Assembly (NCBI RefSeq): GCF_000347035.1
Contig: NZ_ANIJ01000018.1
Coordinates: forward strand, 186,001 to 250,000
Source: Leptospira sp. B5-022
GTDB lineage: Bacteria; Spirochaetota; Leptospiria; Leptospirales; Leptospiraceae
DNA length: 64,000 bases
Reading direction: 5' to 3'
Position 1 is the stretch's first letter; the number at the start of each line of letters is the position of its first letter. The notes below the pieces were generated by a model that did not search any database, was not told the origin of the DNA, and was given only the letters and a program-made list of their open reading frames with translations. This document shows positions 8,898 through 16,353 of the stretch, piece by piece. The position numbers were made by a program, and so were the translations under genes.

Positions 8898-9610
8898 ATT
8901 ACCGAACCTTTCCAGGTCTTGACTCCGCTACCTTCTATCGGAAACGGTTTACCCAAATATTTAGGCGCTGTATTGGTTAGATTCATATCGATCCAAGCTA
9001 AGGTTCTTGCGAAAAATTCCCTAAACCTGCTGGTCGGCCCGCTGATATAGATCCTTCTGTCCGACTCGTAGGATTGTAGATCTAATCCTATCTTTTTAGA
9101 AATGAATACCGCTCTAGGTTGATGAAATCTTTGGCTAACAAAGATCGCATCCTTGACTTGGAAAATTTCTTTCGCTCTTACTAAAGTGTCCAAAGTTCTA
9201 AAACCTGCGTGATCTACGAACACGTCTTTTTCATCCACTCCTCTTTCTAAAACGTACAACAGCATCGGCTTCACTTCGTTGTAATAACTGGTTCCGTTAT
9301 CACCTGAGAGAAGAATTTTTCGGACCTTCCCTTGTTTATAAAGTTCGATCGCACAATCTAGACGGTCCTGCAAAACGGGTGATGGTATCCCCTTGTAAAC
9401 GGAAGCGCCCGGTACGATTGCCACTGTCGCAGGCTTGAGAGAACGGTAATTTCCTGCATGGATACTTCTGTTTTCGTACTCCCACTCGATGGAAAGATCT
9501 ATGGAAGCTGGAATTCCAATGCAGAAAGCGATGGCAAGTAAGAGTCCCAGTCTAATTCTTCCCTTGGAAAAGATTCTGGGGATTTTCTGGTTTTTTAGTC
9601 CAAAGTCCAT
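8894..9610 (-). CDS. SanA/ElyC-like DUF218 envelope protein
   Basis: A 238-residue protein with one N-terminal membrane anchor (about residues 18-40, RLGLLLAIAFCIGIPASI) and a DUF218 domain in the periplasm. Family motifs are VPGASVYKGIPSPVLQDRL, ILLSGDN, FVDHAGFRTLDTLVRAKEIF and FVSQRFHQPRA. This order is that of SanA (vancomycin exclusion) rather than the longer ElyC. Such proteins affect envelope barrier function and glycan or lipid-carrier handling, by an unknown reaction. It lies next to the glycan genes but on its own minus-strand transcript. No good ribosome site precedes the ATG at 9610. Confidence 0.85.
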   Translation of the reverse strand: MDFGLKNQKIPRIFSKGRIRLGLLLAIAFCIGIPASIDLSIEWEYENRSIHAGNYRSLKPATVAIVPGASVYKGIPSPVLQDRLDCAIELYKQGKVRKILLSGDNGTSYYNEVKPMLLYVLERGVDEKDVFVDHAGFRTLDTLVRAKEIFQVKDAIFVSQRFHQPRAVFISKKIGLDLQSYESDRRIYISGPTSRFREFFARTLAWIDMNLTNTAPKYLGKPFPIEGSGVKTWKGSVI

Positions 9611-9751
9611 AGCAGTTTAAGGGGAGAATACGCCAAAGAACCGGTTCCGGAAAAGGAATTTTCCCGGAAATTCGGGTTTTATCAGAAATTATGTTCTCTT
9701 TAAAGGACCGGATTTCTTTTTTTCGCGGACCAAAAATTTCAGTCGATATTT

Positions 9752-9780
9752 GGAAACATGGCGGCTACCTTGGGGTCTTA
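9752..9780 (+). promoter_or_regulatory. Candidate ECF sigma-type promoter
   Basis: GGAAAC at 9752-9757 and GTCTTA at 9775-9780 are separated by 17 bases. This matches the general ECF (RpoE-like) pattern of a GGAAC -35 and a GTCTA-type -10 box. It sits just upstream of the sensor-sigma-membrane protein operon starting at 9796, so the sigma factor probably drives its own operon. Transcription would begin near 9787, giving a very short leader for the ATG at 9796 or a 27-base leader for the ATG at 9814. Confidence 0.6.
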
Positions 9781-9795
9781 GGATAACACTAGGCT

Positions 9796-10374
9796 ATGAA
9801 CCGAGTAAGACTCATGAATCTCCTGAATTCATTCGTCAGAGTTGCTCTGGCCGGTGTTATTATAACACCGGCGTATCTTTTCTCGGAAGATTCCAAGACC
9901 GGTTTCCATACCGTCCGACCGATTCGCACTATCTCCTTTTACCGTAATGAAAGAGCTGCAGGTGTAGTTTTTGGTGACCTAGATTCCTTAAAAAATCGTT
10001 ATATTCTTACAGACGCCCAACTCGAACGTATCGCTGAGCTGAACCGGAGATTTAAAAGCGAGCATGAAAAATGGCTTCGCAGGCTTTCTCCAAAACAAGT
10101 CGAACTCGAACTGGTACTCATGGATGAAAGTCCGGACCTCGTTAAAGTTCGAATTCTTGTGAACGCGATTGCAAGGTATACATCCGAGATCCGGATGAAT
10201 CAAATCGCGCATCGGCTCGCGATCGAAAGGGTTTTGACCTCAGAGCAAAAAAAGAGGGGAAAGGAAAAGGGAATTGTTACCCTACCCGAGGAGCATAGGG
10301 AAGCTCCAGGGTTCCCCTTGAATCTGTTTGTTCCCGAGAGAATAATTTTGCCTGTGCCAGGCATCCTGAGATAA
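9796..10374 (+). CDS. Periplasmic Spy/CnrX-like sensor protein
   Basis: A 192-residue exported protein: a signal peptide or anchor at the N-terminus (VALAGVIITPAYLFS) followed by a mostly helical domain. The core reads LTDAQLERIAELNRRFKSEH, then LSPKQVELELVLMDESPDL and VNAIARYTSEIRMNQIAHRL, ending with LTSEQKKRGKE: the repeated LTxxQ/LSxxQ helices are those of the Spy/CpxP/CnrX periplasmic four-helix family. Placed 10 bases before an ECF sigma gene, it looks like the metal- or stress-sensing partner, as CnrX is in CnrYXH. What it senses is unknown; few His/Cys ligands are visible. Start may be 9796 or 9814. Confidence 0.65.
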   Translation: MNRVRLMNLLNSFVRVALAGVIITPAYLFSEDSKTGFHTVRPIRTISFYRNERAAGVVFGDLDSLKNRYILTDAQLERIAELNRRFKSEHEKWLRRLSPKQVELELVLMDESPDLVKVRILVNAIARYTSEIRMNQIAHRLAIERVLTSEQKKRGKEKGIVTLPEEHREAPGFPLNLFVPERIILPVPGILR

Positions 10375-10384
10375 GGAAACTAAA

Positions 10385-10897
10385 ATGGACCAAAGAGAAT
10401 TTGCCGGACTAATAGACAGTACGAAACATATCGTACTCTCCGCCATTAAGAAGAATTTATACGAAGAGTTTTACGATACCATTGATGATGTTGTTCAAGA
10501 GACGTATATTCGGGCTTATAAAAGTTTAGCAGCCAATAAATTCAGGGGCGAATCTTCCCATAGCACTTGGCTGTATACGATTGCAAGGAACGAATCCTTG
10601 AGAATGAACCAAAAGCGTATGCGCCAAGCAAACCTGGCCATGAAGCTTAAGGAAAAAGCGACTCAAGACTCCATTTTGAATCCAAGGGAAGAATATAACG
10701 ACTCCGGAATGGACATCGAGCTTCAGGATCTGATCTCCAATCTTCCTTGGAAATACAAGTCTGTGCTTGCATTAGTTTCCGAAGGATATAAAGAGCAACA
10801 GATCGCGGAAAAATTGGGAATTCCGGAAGGAACAGTGAAATCCCGATCTTTCCGGGGCAAACAGATGCTAAAGAAATTATTTTTTCAAGAGACCTAG
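10385..10897 (+). CDS. ECF RNA polymerase sigma factor
   Basis: A 170-residue ECF sigma factor with region 2 (DTIDDVVQETYIRAYKSLAA then STWLYTIARNESLRMNQ) and region 4 (LPWKYKSVLALVSEGYKEQQ, IAEKLGIPEGTVKSR helix-turn-helix). Region 3 is absent, as normal for ECF members. It would direct RNA polymerase to a small regulon, probably including its own promoter at 9752-9780. A strong AAGGAA ribosome site precedes the ATG. Its neighbours, a periplasmic sensor-like protein before and a one-pass membrane protein after, form a sensor/sigma/anti-sigma set resembling the CnrYXH arrangement. Confidence 0.93.
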   Translation: MDQREFAGLIDSTKHIVLSAIKKNLYEEFYDTIDDVVQETYIRAYKSLAANKFRGESSHSTWLYTIARNESLRMNQKRMRQANLAMKLKEKATQDSILNPREEYNDSGMDIELQDLISNLPWKYKSVLALVSEGYKEQQIAEKLGIPEGTVKSRSFRGKQMLKKLFFQET

Positions 10898-10909
10898 AGA
10901 AGATCGGAA

Positions 10910-11296
10910 ATGGAAGATAGAAACAGAGAAAAGTTAGACCAAGAGATTTTCCGTCGTTTAGAAAGTTACGAATGGAGCGATGATATTTCTGCAAAGATCA
11001 TGAGAAGGCGAAAGATCGCTAGCTTTAAGCGATTTTTCATCTTCTCCTTTAGTGGACTTATTATCGTTGGTCTCGGTTTATCTTCTTTTTATTTTCAACC
11101 GGAGGGAGAATCCGAATCCGGAGATTGGCAGGTCCTGATAGAAGAACAAATCGAAGGAACCTTCGAAGAAGCGGAGACCAGTATGCAGACGCCGGGTCTA
11201 AATCAGGAGGATACTACCAGTTCTTCTTCGACCTTACCTTCTTCTTCCTTAATGGATATGGATGCGTTGATCGAAACTTCCTTCGAACGTAGATAG
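10910..11296 (+). CDS. One-pass membrane protein, probable anti-sigma partner
   Basis: 128 residues: a charged cytoplasmic N-terminus of about 43 residues (with WSDDISAKIMRRRKIASF), one membrane helix (FFIFSFSGLIIVGLGLSSF, about 44-62) and an acidic, Ser/Thr-rich outer part. This is the layout of short anti-sigma factors such as CnrY, whose N-terminal segment wraps the sigma factor; position just after the sigma gene (12 bases) supports that. No ZAS-type zinc anti-sigma motif (HxxxCxxC) is present. The anti-sigma role is inference from topology and context. The tail has a run of Ser residues before the C-terminus. Confidence 0.7.
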   Translation: MEDRNREKLDQEIFRRLESYEWSDDISAKIMRRRKIASFKRFFIFSFSGLIIVGLGLSSFYFQPEGESESGDWQVLIEEQIEGTFEEAETSMQTPGLNQEDTTSSSSTLPSSSLMDMDALIETSFERR

Positions 11297-11414
11297 GTTT
11301 TTATACATAAATAGAAACTCGGCTTGCTAATATAGCGGTTGTTACATAGAATTGCGGCAAGGATTGGTTGGGTGAAACTAATCCAAACGTCCATCTCGGA
11401 CTAGGAGTATACTC

Positions 11415-12782
11415 TTGTTTTCCTTGCATGAACCGACTTCGAGTCGCACCAATAAAAAACCGAATCTTCCTCCTGGAGTTTTCGGCATCCGGGCCCTTCC
11501 TTACGTTTCCAAATTGGCAAAAGATCCGATCGGATTTTTCCAATTGATGCAGTCCAAATTCGGCAAATCCTCCAGATTCGGTTTGAGGCAGGTTACCTTT
11601 CATTTAATTACTCAGCCGGAAGATATCAAAAGAGTCCTTCAAGAAAACAATCAGAATTACCATAAGGGAGTTTTTTATAAGGAACTCGGAAGGATTTTAG
11701 GCAAAGGTTTGCTGAACAGCGAAGGAGAATTCTGGAAAAAGCAGAGAAAACTTATTCAACCTTCTTTTCATAAACAAAGAATATCCGAGTTCGTTGAGAT
11801 TATGGCCCAGGAAACCAAAAAGACTTCCGAGAATTGGAAGAATGTTTCCAGCTTGGACGTATCCAAGGAGATGATGCGACTAACGTTTGCGATCGTAGGC
11901 AGGACCTTGTTCAGGACCGAGGTGGAAAGTTATGCTGCAAGGATCGAAAATTCTTTAAAGATCGCGCTCGAGCTGGTTACTAAAAGGATCACTCGAATTT
12001 TTCCATTTCCATTCAGTTGGCCGACTCCAGAAAATCTGAAACTCAAACGTGCTTTGAAAGATATGCATTCCGTAGTGGATGAACTAATCGCGGAACGTAA
12101 AAAAAATCCTTCTAACGATTTGATCTCTATGCTCTTGGAAGTCAGGGATGAAGAAACCGGAGAGAGAATGAGCGAGGCTCAGGTTCGGGACGAGGCAATT
12201 ACACTTCTTCTTGCCGGACATGAGACCACTGCAAATGCATTGTCTTGGGGATTTTATCTTTTATCCAAACATCCTGACATCTGTGAAAAAGTAAGAGAAG
12301 AAGCGAATCGAATTTTAGGCGATAAGATCCCTAGTTTGGAAGATGTTCAAAAATTGACATACACTCGCAAAGTATTGGATGAGGTTTTGAGAATGTACCC
12401 TCCTGCTTGGGTAATCGAAAGAACTGCAATGGGTCCGGACCAAATAGGCGGTTATGATGTAGAGACCGGTACCAATATCTCCATCTGCATTTTTAACATT
12501 CATCGGAACCCTGATTTTTGGGATAATCCTGACAAGTTTGATCCGGATCGTTTTGACGAGGAAAGATCTGCGGATCGACCTAAGTATGCTTATCTTCCAT
12601 TTGGAGGGGGACCGAGAATCTGTATCGGTAATATCTTCGCACTAACGGAAGCTACATTGATCCTTGCAATGTTGGTCAAAAACTACAAATTCCAAACGGT
12701 TGCGGATCATCCCGTAGTTATGGAACCTTTAGTCACATTAAGACCGAAGTACGGAATTCTATTAAACATAGTTTCCACTTGA
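11415..12782 (+). CDS. Cytochrome P450
   Basis: A 455-residue heme-thiolate monooxygenase. Visible landmarks are the I-helix oxygen motif AGHETTANALSW, the K-helix ExxR in DEVLRMYPPAW, and the heme loop FGGGPRICIG with the thiolate Cys at about residue 403. The overall pattern resembles soluble fatty-acid-type P450s related to the CYP102 heme domain, but no fused reductase is present and no ferredoxin is adjacent, so a separate redox partner is needed. The TTG at 11415 is chosen because TAGGAG lies 8 bases upstream (11402-11407) and no in-frame ATG precedes the conserved region. Substrate unknown. Confidence 0.95.
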   Translation: MFSLHEPTSSRTNKKPNLPPGVFGIRALPYVSKLAKDPIGFFQLMQSKFGKSSRFGLRQVTFHLITQPEDIKRVLQENNQNYHKGVFYKELGRILGKGLLNSEGEFWKKQRKLIQPSFHKQRISEFVEIMAQETKKTSENWKNVSSLDVSKEMMRLTFAIVGRTLFRTEVESYAARIENSLKIALELVTKRITRIFPFPFSWPTPENLKLKRALKDMHSVVDELIAERKKNPSNDLISMLLEVRDEETGERMSEAQVRDEAITLLLAGHETTANALSWGFYLLSKHPDICEKVREEANRILGDKIPSLEDVQKLTYTRKVLDEVLRMYPPAWVIERTAMGPDQIGGYDVETGTNISICIFNIHRNPDFWDNPDKFDPDRFDEERSADRPKYAYLPFGGGPRICIGNIFALTEATLILAMLVKNYKFQTVADHPVVMEPLVTLRPKYGILLNIVST

Positions 12783-12829
12783 CTTAGGTCTTTCCCGGCC
12801 GGAATCCTTCTACCAGAGGGATTTCGACC

Positions 12830-13807
12830 ATGGAAAAGATGATAAAAAAACGCATCGACCAGGTAAAAGAAAAAGGTCACCAAAGGTTGACGGTTCTTTT
12901 GATCCCCCATGGATTCGATAAGTCCTTTCATTTCCAAATTTCCATCTTCACTATCTTCTTCTTAGTCGGATTATTATTCGCGATCGTCGGTATCGCAGTT
13001 TTAGGAATCGTTCGTTATAATAATACCAGAATACAGATTAATGCACTTGCTTCCGTTTACGGAAAATATTTCGACGAGTATATCGAATACAGCGAAAAGT
13101 TGGGAGATATCCGGGATGATTTTGCAAGTCTGAACGAAAATTTACAGGAAGTCCATTCTTTGATCGATGGAGAATCCGAAGAGCTACTTAAACTTCCGGA
13201 TGAGGCAGACTCGGAAGACCTTGCTGCTACTGAATTAAAGGTAGAGGAAGCGGTGGATAAGGATCTAATGCTCGGAAGATCTTACCTTTCGGAAATTTAC
13301 GGATACCGTGCAGTAAGAGTTTCCATGGAAAAAAACAAAGCTCTTGTGGATTCCGTATTTAACTTTTTAGATTCCAGATACGGTATTATGAATTCTCTTC
13401 CATTCGGCGAACCATTATTATCTTATAATTTAACTTCCTATTATGGAATGAGAAGGTCTCCTACTTTCGGATATATGGAATTCCACGATGGAGTGGACTT
13501 GGCAAACGTTCCCGGCACAGATATTACGGCTACCGGAGATGGAAAAGTTTATAGAGCCATCTATTCCAATCGAGGATATGGAAATCATATTGTGATCGCT
13601 CATGCTAACGGATATTACAGTTTATACGGTCATTGCACTTCTTTAAAAGTAAGAGAAGGTGAATACGTTCGCAAGGGACAAAGGATTGCGACTGTGGGTG
13701 CCACCGGGAACGTAACAGGTCCTCACCTTCATTACGAAGTTTGGATAGGGGAATCGAACCGTACCGATCCTATGGATTATATGAAAGTAGGTTTCGGCCA
13801 ATATTAA
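12830..13807 (+). CDS. M23-family peptidoglycan endopeptidase
   Basis: A 325-residue inner-membrane-anchored protein with one helix (about residues 40-62, IFTIFFLVGLLFAIVGIAVL), a predicted coiled-coil segment (about 85-160) and a C-terminal LytM/M23 domain. The zinc ligands are present: H219 and D223 in FHDGVDLA, and H299/H301 in GPHLHYE, so it should be an active peptide-crosslink hydrolase (unlike EnvC-type degenerate members). It would act on the cell wall in the periplasm. Lies 17 bases upstream of ligA, hence possibly co-transcribed, though no functional link is evident. Confidence 0.92.
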   Translation: MEKMIKKRIDQVKEKGHQRLTVLLIPHGFDKSFHFQISIFTIFFLVGLLFAIVGIAVLGIVRYNNTRIQINALASVYGKYFDEYIEYSEKLGDIRDDFASLNENLQEVHSLIDGESEELLKLPDEADSEDLAATELKVEEAVDKDLMLGRSYLSEIYGYRAVRVSMEKNKALVDSVFNFLDSRYGIMNSLPFGEPLLSYNLTSYYGMRRSPTFGYMEFHDGVDLANVPGTDITATGDGKVYRAIYSNRGYGNHIVIAHANGYYSLYGHCTSLKVREGEYVRKGQRIATVGATGNVTGPHLHYEVWIGESNRTDPMDYMKVGFGQY

Positions 13808-13823
13808 TTTTATATAATCGATT

Positions 13824-15911
13824 ATGCCTAAAAAAGCCCCGGCTAAAAAGACCTCCCCTAAAAAAGTGGAGCCAACCGAAACGTCTAAAAAAGTTTCCTT
13901 AGATCTTCCAAAGGATCCTAAACTAGCGGAAAAAGAAATGCGCTCATTGGAAGAGCAGCTCCGCTATCACCAATATCTGTATTACGTAAAACATGCCCCA
14001 GTAATCACCGATTTCGATTTCGACCGGATGTTTAAGAGGCTGCAAGCTTTTGAGGAGGCATTTCCGAAATTAGCGGATCCTGCCAGCCCTACTTTAAGTG
14101 TCGGTTCCGATCTTGACAAAGATTTCGAGAAGTTCACTCATAAACTTCCGGTTCTCTCCTTGGAAAACACATACAATGAAGAAGAGCTTATGGAATGGGT
14201 CCAAAAAACGGGACCTGACGATCTATACTCCGTAGAATGGAAAATCGACGGGGCCTCTCTCATGTTATATTACGAAAATGGAATCCTTGTCAACGGTGTG
14301 ACCAGAGGCACAGGAGGTATAGGTGATGATGTAACTGAGAACATTCGTACAATTCGTTCTATACCGCTCAGGTTATCCGAAAACATTTCCATCTATTTAA
14401 GAGGAGAAGTATACATGACTTTCTCCGACTTTGATGAATTTAACGAAGCTTCCGAAGGAAGATATGCGAATCCTCGCAACTTGTCCTCGGGTTCATTGAA
14501 ACAGAAAAATTCTTCAGAGGTCGCAAAACGACCTCTACGAATATTTACGTATGACGCATTTTTCCCGGGCTCCAAAGCGAAATTTAAAACCCACCAAGAG
14601 GTAATGAAGAAAGCGGAGGATCTAAAATTCCCTCTTCCCCCCGATACTAAATTGTTAAAAGGGACGGAGATTCCGGCTGCGATCAAAGACTTTAAGAAGA
14701 AAAAGGAAAAAGTTGGATTTCCTACGGACGGATTAGTGATCAAATTAAACGATCTTTCAAAGAGGGAATCATTAGGTTATACTTCTCATTCTCCTCGTTG
14801 GGCCCGAGCTTATAAGTTCGATGCTTTGATGAAGGAAAGTAAGATCGTAGGAATCGATTATGCGGTTGGTAGAACGGGAAAGATCACTCCAAGAGCCGAA
14901 ATCGAACCTATTAGTTTGGCTGGCACCACTGTTACATTTGCAACCTTACATAACCAGGATTATATCGACGAGCTGGGAGTAGGTATTGGAGCCATCGTAA
15001 GAATTTCCAAAAGGGGGGAGATCATTCCCGCGGTGGAAGAAGTAGTCACTCCAGGAAAGGAAGTTTTTAAGATTCCACTTCGTTGTCCTTGTTGTGGAAC
15101 AAAGACGGAAAAGAAACAAGACTCAGTGGATTATTTCTGTCCGAATCCCGAATGTCCGGATCGGGTCAAGAACGGGATCATATTCTATTGTTCTCGCAAA
15201 CAAATGGATATAGAAGGTTTGGGGGAGAAGCAGGTAGAATTTTTATACGATCAAGGGTATATTAAAGATATCGCCGATCTTTATTCCTTAAAAGACCATA
15301 AAGAAAAGTTAATGGAAGAAGAAGGATACGGAGAGAAAAGTGTATCTATCATCTTAAATGGGATCGAAGAATCCAAAAAGAAGGACTTTAGATTTGTGCT
15401 TTCTTCCTTAGGCTTGAGAGAGATCGGCCCCAAAGTTTCGGAACTTCTTACCGAACATGGATATGATACGATCGATTCAATTATCTCTGCGGCAAAAAAT
15501 CCTAAAAAGTTGGAAAACTTCTTAGAAATTCCAGGTATCGGACCTTCTACCATCGAAGCGATCCAAGAGAATTTTACGGATAAAAGAATTCTTTCTCTTA
15601 TAGATCGTTTGAAAAAGGCCGGGCTTAAGATGAAGGCGGATCCGATCGAAAAATCGGATAAACAACCTTTTGCGGGACAGACCTGGTGTGTGTCCGGTTC
15701 GTTTGAAAATTTCCAACCTAGAGATAAGGCAATGGATCTGGTAGTTTATTACGGCGGTAAAAAAGTAGGATCTATTTCTTCTAAAACAACTCACCTTTTG
15801 GCGGGACCTGGGGCCGGTTCCAAATTGGAAAAAGCCCAAGAGTTAGGGGTCCAGGTAGTTTCCGAAGAAGAGTTTTTAAAAATTCTAAATCAAAACGGAA
15901 TTAAGATCTAA
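13824..15911 (+). CDS. ligA: NAD-dependent DNA ligase LigA
   Basis: Seals nicks in DNA using NAD+. The 695-residue protein carries the adenylation domain with the active-site Lys in EWKIDGASL (K140), an OB domain (VGRTGKITPRAEIEPI), the four-Cys zinc finger (CPCCG ... CPNPECPD), helix-hairpin-helix repeats (FLEIPGIGPSTIEAI) and a C-terminal BRCT domain (GQTWCVSGSFENF to ITHLLAGPGAGSKL-like end). It is about 25 residues longer than the usual 670, because of a Lys/Pro-rich N-terminal tail (PKKAPAKKTSPKK). The start is the first ATG after the M23 peptidase gene, with no strong ribosome site; a later start would cut into the Ia domain. Confidence 0.97.
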   Translation: MPKKAPAKKTSPKKVEPTETSKKVSLDLPKDPKLAEKEMRSLEEQLRYHQYLYYVKHAPVITDFDFDRMFKRLQAFEEAFPKLADPASPTLSVGSDLDKDFEKFTHKLPVLSLENTYNEEELMEWVQKTGPDDLYSVEWKIDGASLMLYYENGILVNGVTRGTGGIGDDVTENIRTIRSIPLRLSENISIYLRGEVYMTFSDFDEFNEASEGRYANPRNLSSGSLKQKNSSEVAKRPLRIFTYDAFFPGSKAKFKTHQEVMKKAEDLKFPLPPDTKLLKGTEIPAAIKDFKKKKEKVGFPTDGLVIKLNDLSKRESLGYTSHSPRWARAYKFDALMKESKIVGIDYAVGRTGKITPRAEIEPISLAGTTVTFATLHNQDYIDELGVGIGAIVRISKRGEIIPAVEEVVTPGKEVFKIPLRCPCCGTKTEKKQDSVDYFCPNPECPDRVKNGIIFYCSRKQMDIEGLGEKQVEFLYDQGYIKDIADLYSLKDHKEKLMEEEGYGEKSVSIILNGIEESKKKDFRFVLSSLGLREIGPKVSELLTEHGYDTIDSIISAAKNPKKLENFLEIPGIGPSTIEAIQENFTDKRILSLIDRLKKAGLKMKADPIEKSDKQPFAGQTWCVSGSFENFQPRDKAMDLVVYYGGKKVGSISSKTTHLLAGPGAGSKLEKAQELGVQVVSEEEFLKILNQNGIKI

Positions 15912-15916
15912 TACCA

Positions 15917-15951
15917 AGTATAAAATTATACGTCGCGTATAGTTTTATACT
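15917..15951. terminator. Hairpin terminator after ligA
   Basis: A 16-bp stem with one mismatch (15917-15932 with 15936-15951, TCG loop), AT-rich inside and followed by a T-rich stretch. It begins six bases after the ligA stop codon and should end the M23-ligA transcript. Confidence 0.65.
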
Positions 15952-16017
15952 CTCCTTTCTTTTTAAACTTTCATCGCTTAAGGATTGAAAATTCTGCATT
16001 TTCATTATCATACCCCT

Positions 16018-16206
16018 ATGGCCCAAAAGAAATGCCCCCAATGTTCTCGCATTTTAGAATGTGGAGCGGACCAAGAGGTTTGTTGGTGCTTTGATATTAA
16101 ATTAGATCCGGAAGCTTTGAAAAATATAAGAGAATTGTATGAAGATTGCTTATGCAAAGATTGTTTAACTCGTTTTGAAACGAACGTAGTTAATCAAAAT
16201 TATTGA
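16018..16206 (+). CDS. Cysteine-rich CWC family protein
   Basis: A 62-residue protein of the cysteine-rich CWC family: KKCPQCSRILECG, then EVCWCFD and CLCKDCLTRF provide about eight cysteines in CxxC-like pairs including the diagnostic Cys-Trp-Cys. Probably binds zinc as a small ribbon; no function is established for the family. An in-frame TTG at 15985 would add 11 residues, but the family normally begins right before the first CPxC, so the ATG at 16018 is preferred; neither has a convincing ribosome site. It stands alone after the ligA terminator. Confidence 0.75.
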   Translation: MAQKKCPQCSRILECGADQEVCWCFDIKLDPEALKNIRELYEDCLCKDCLTRFETNVVNQNY

Positions 16207-16239
16207 ACAACAGCCGTATAATTAGTGAACTATTGTTCA
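16204..16239. terminator. Possible hairpin terminator
   Basis: TGAACAACAG (16204-16213) pairs with CTATTGTTCA (16230-16239) apart from one internal mismatch; the left arm begins in the stop codon of the CWC gene. A T-rich tract follows 10 bases later. Weak compared with the other terminators in the window. Confidence 0.35.
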
Positions 16240-16353
16240 GCCAGTTGCAGTTTTTTTGATCTAAATAAAAATCGATTGAAGCATAGGTCCTTCAACGTAA
16301 AATTTCCGTCGTAAGGAAAAATTTTAATATATAAGTGTTCTCAGGGGGAGTTT

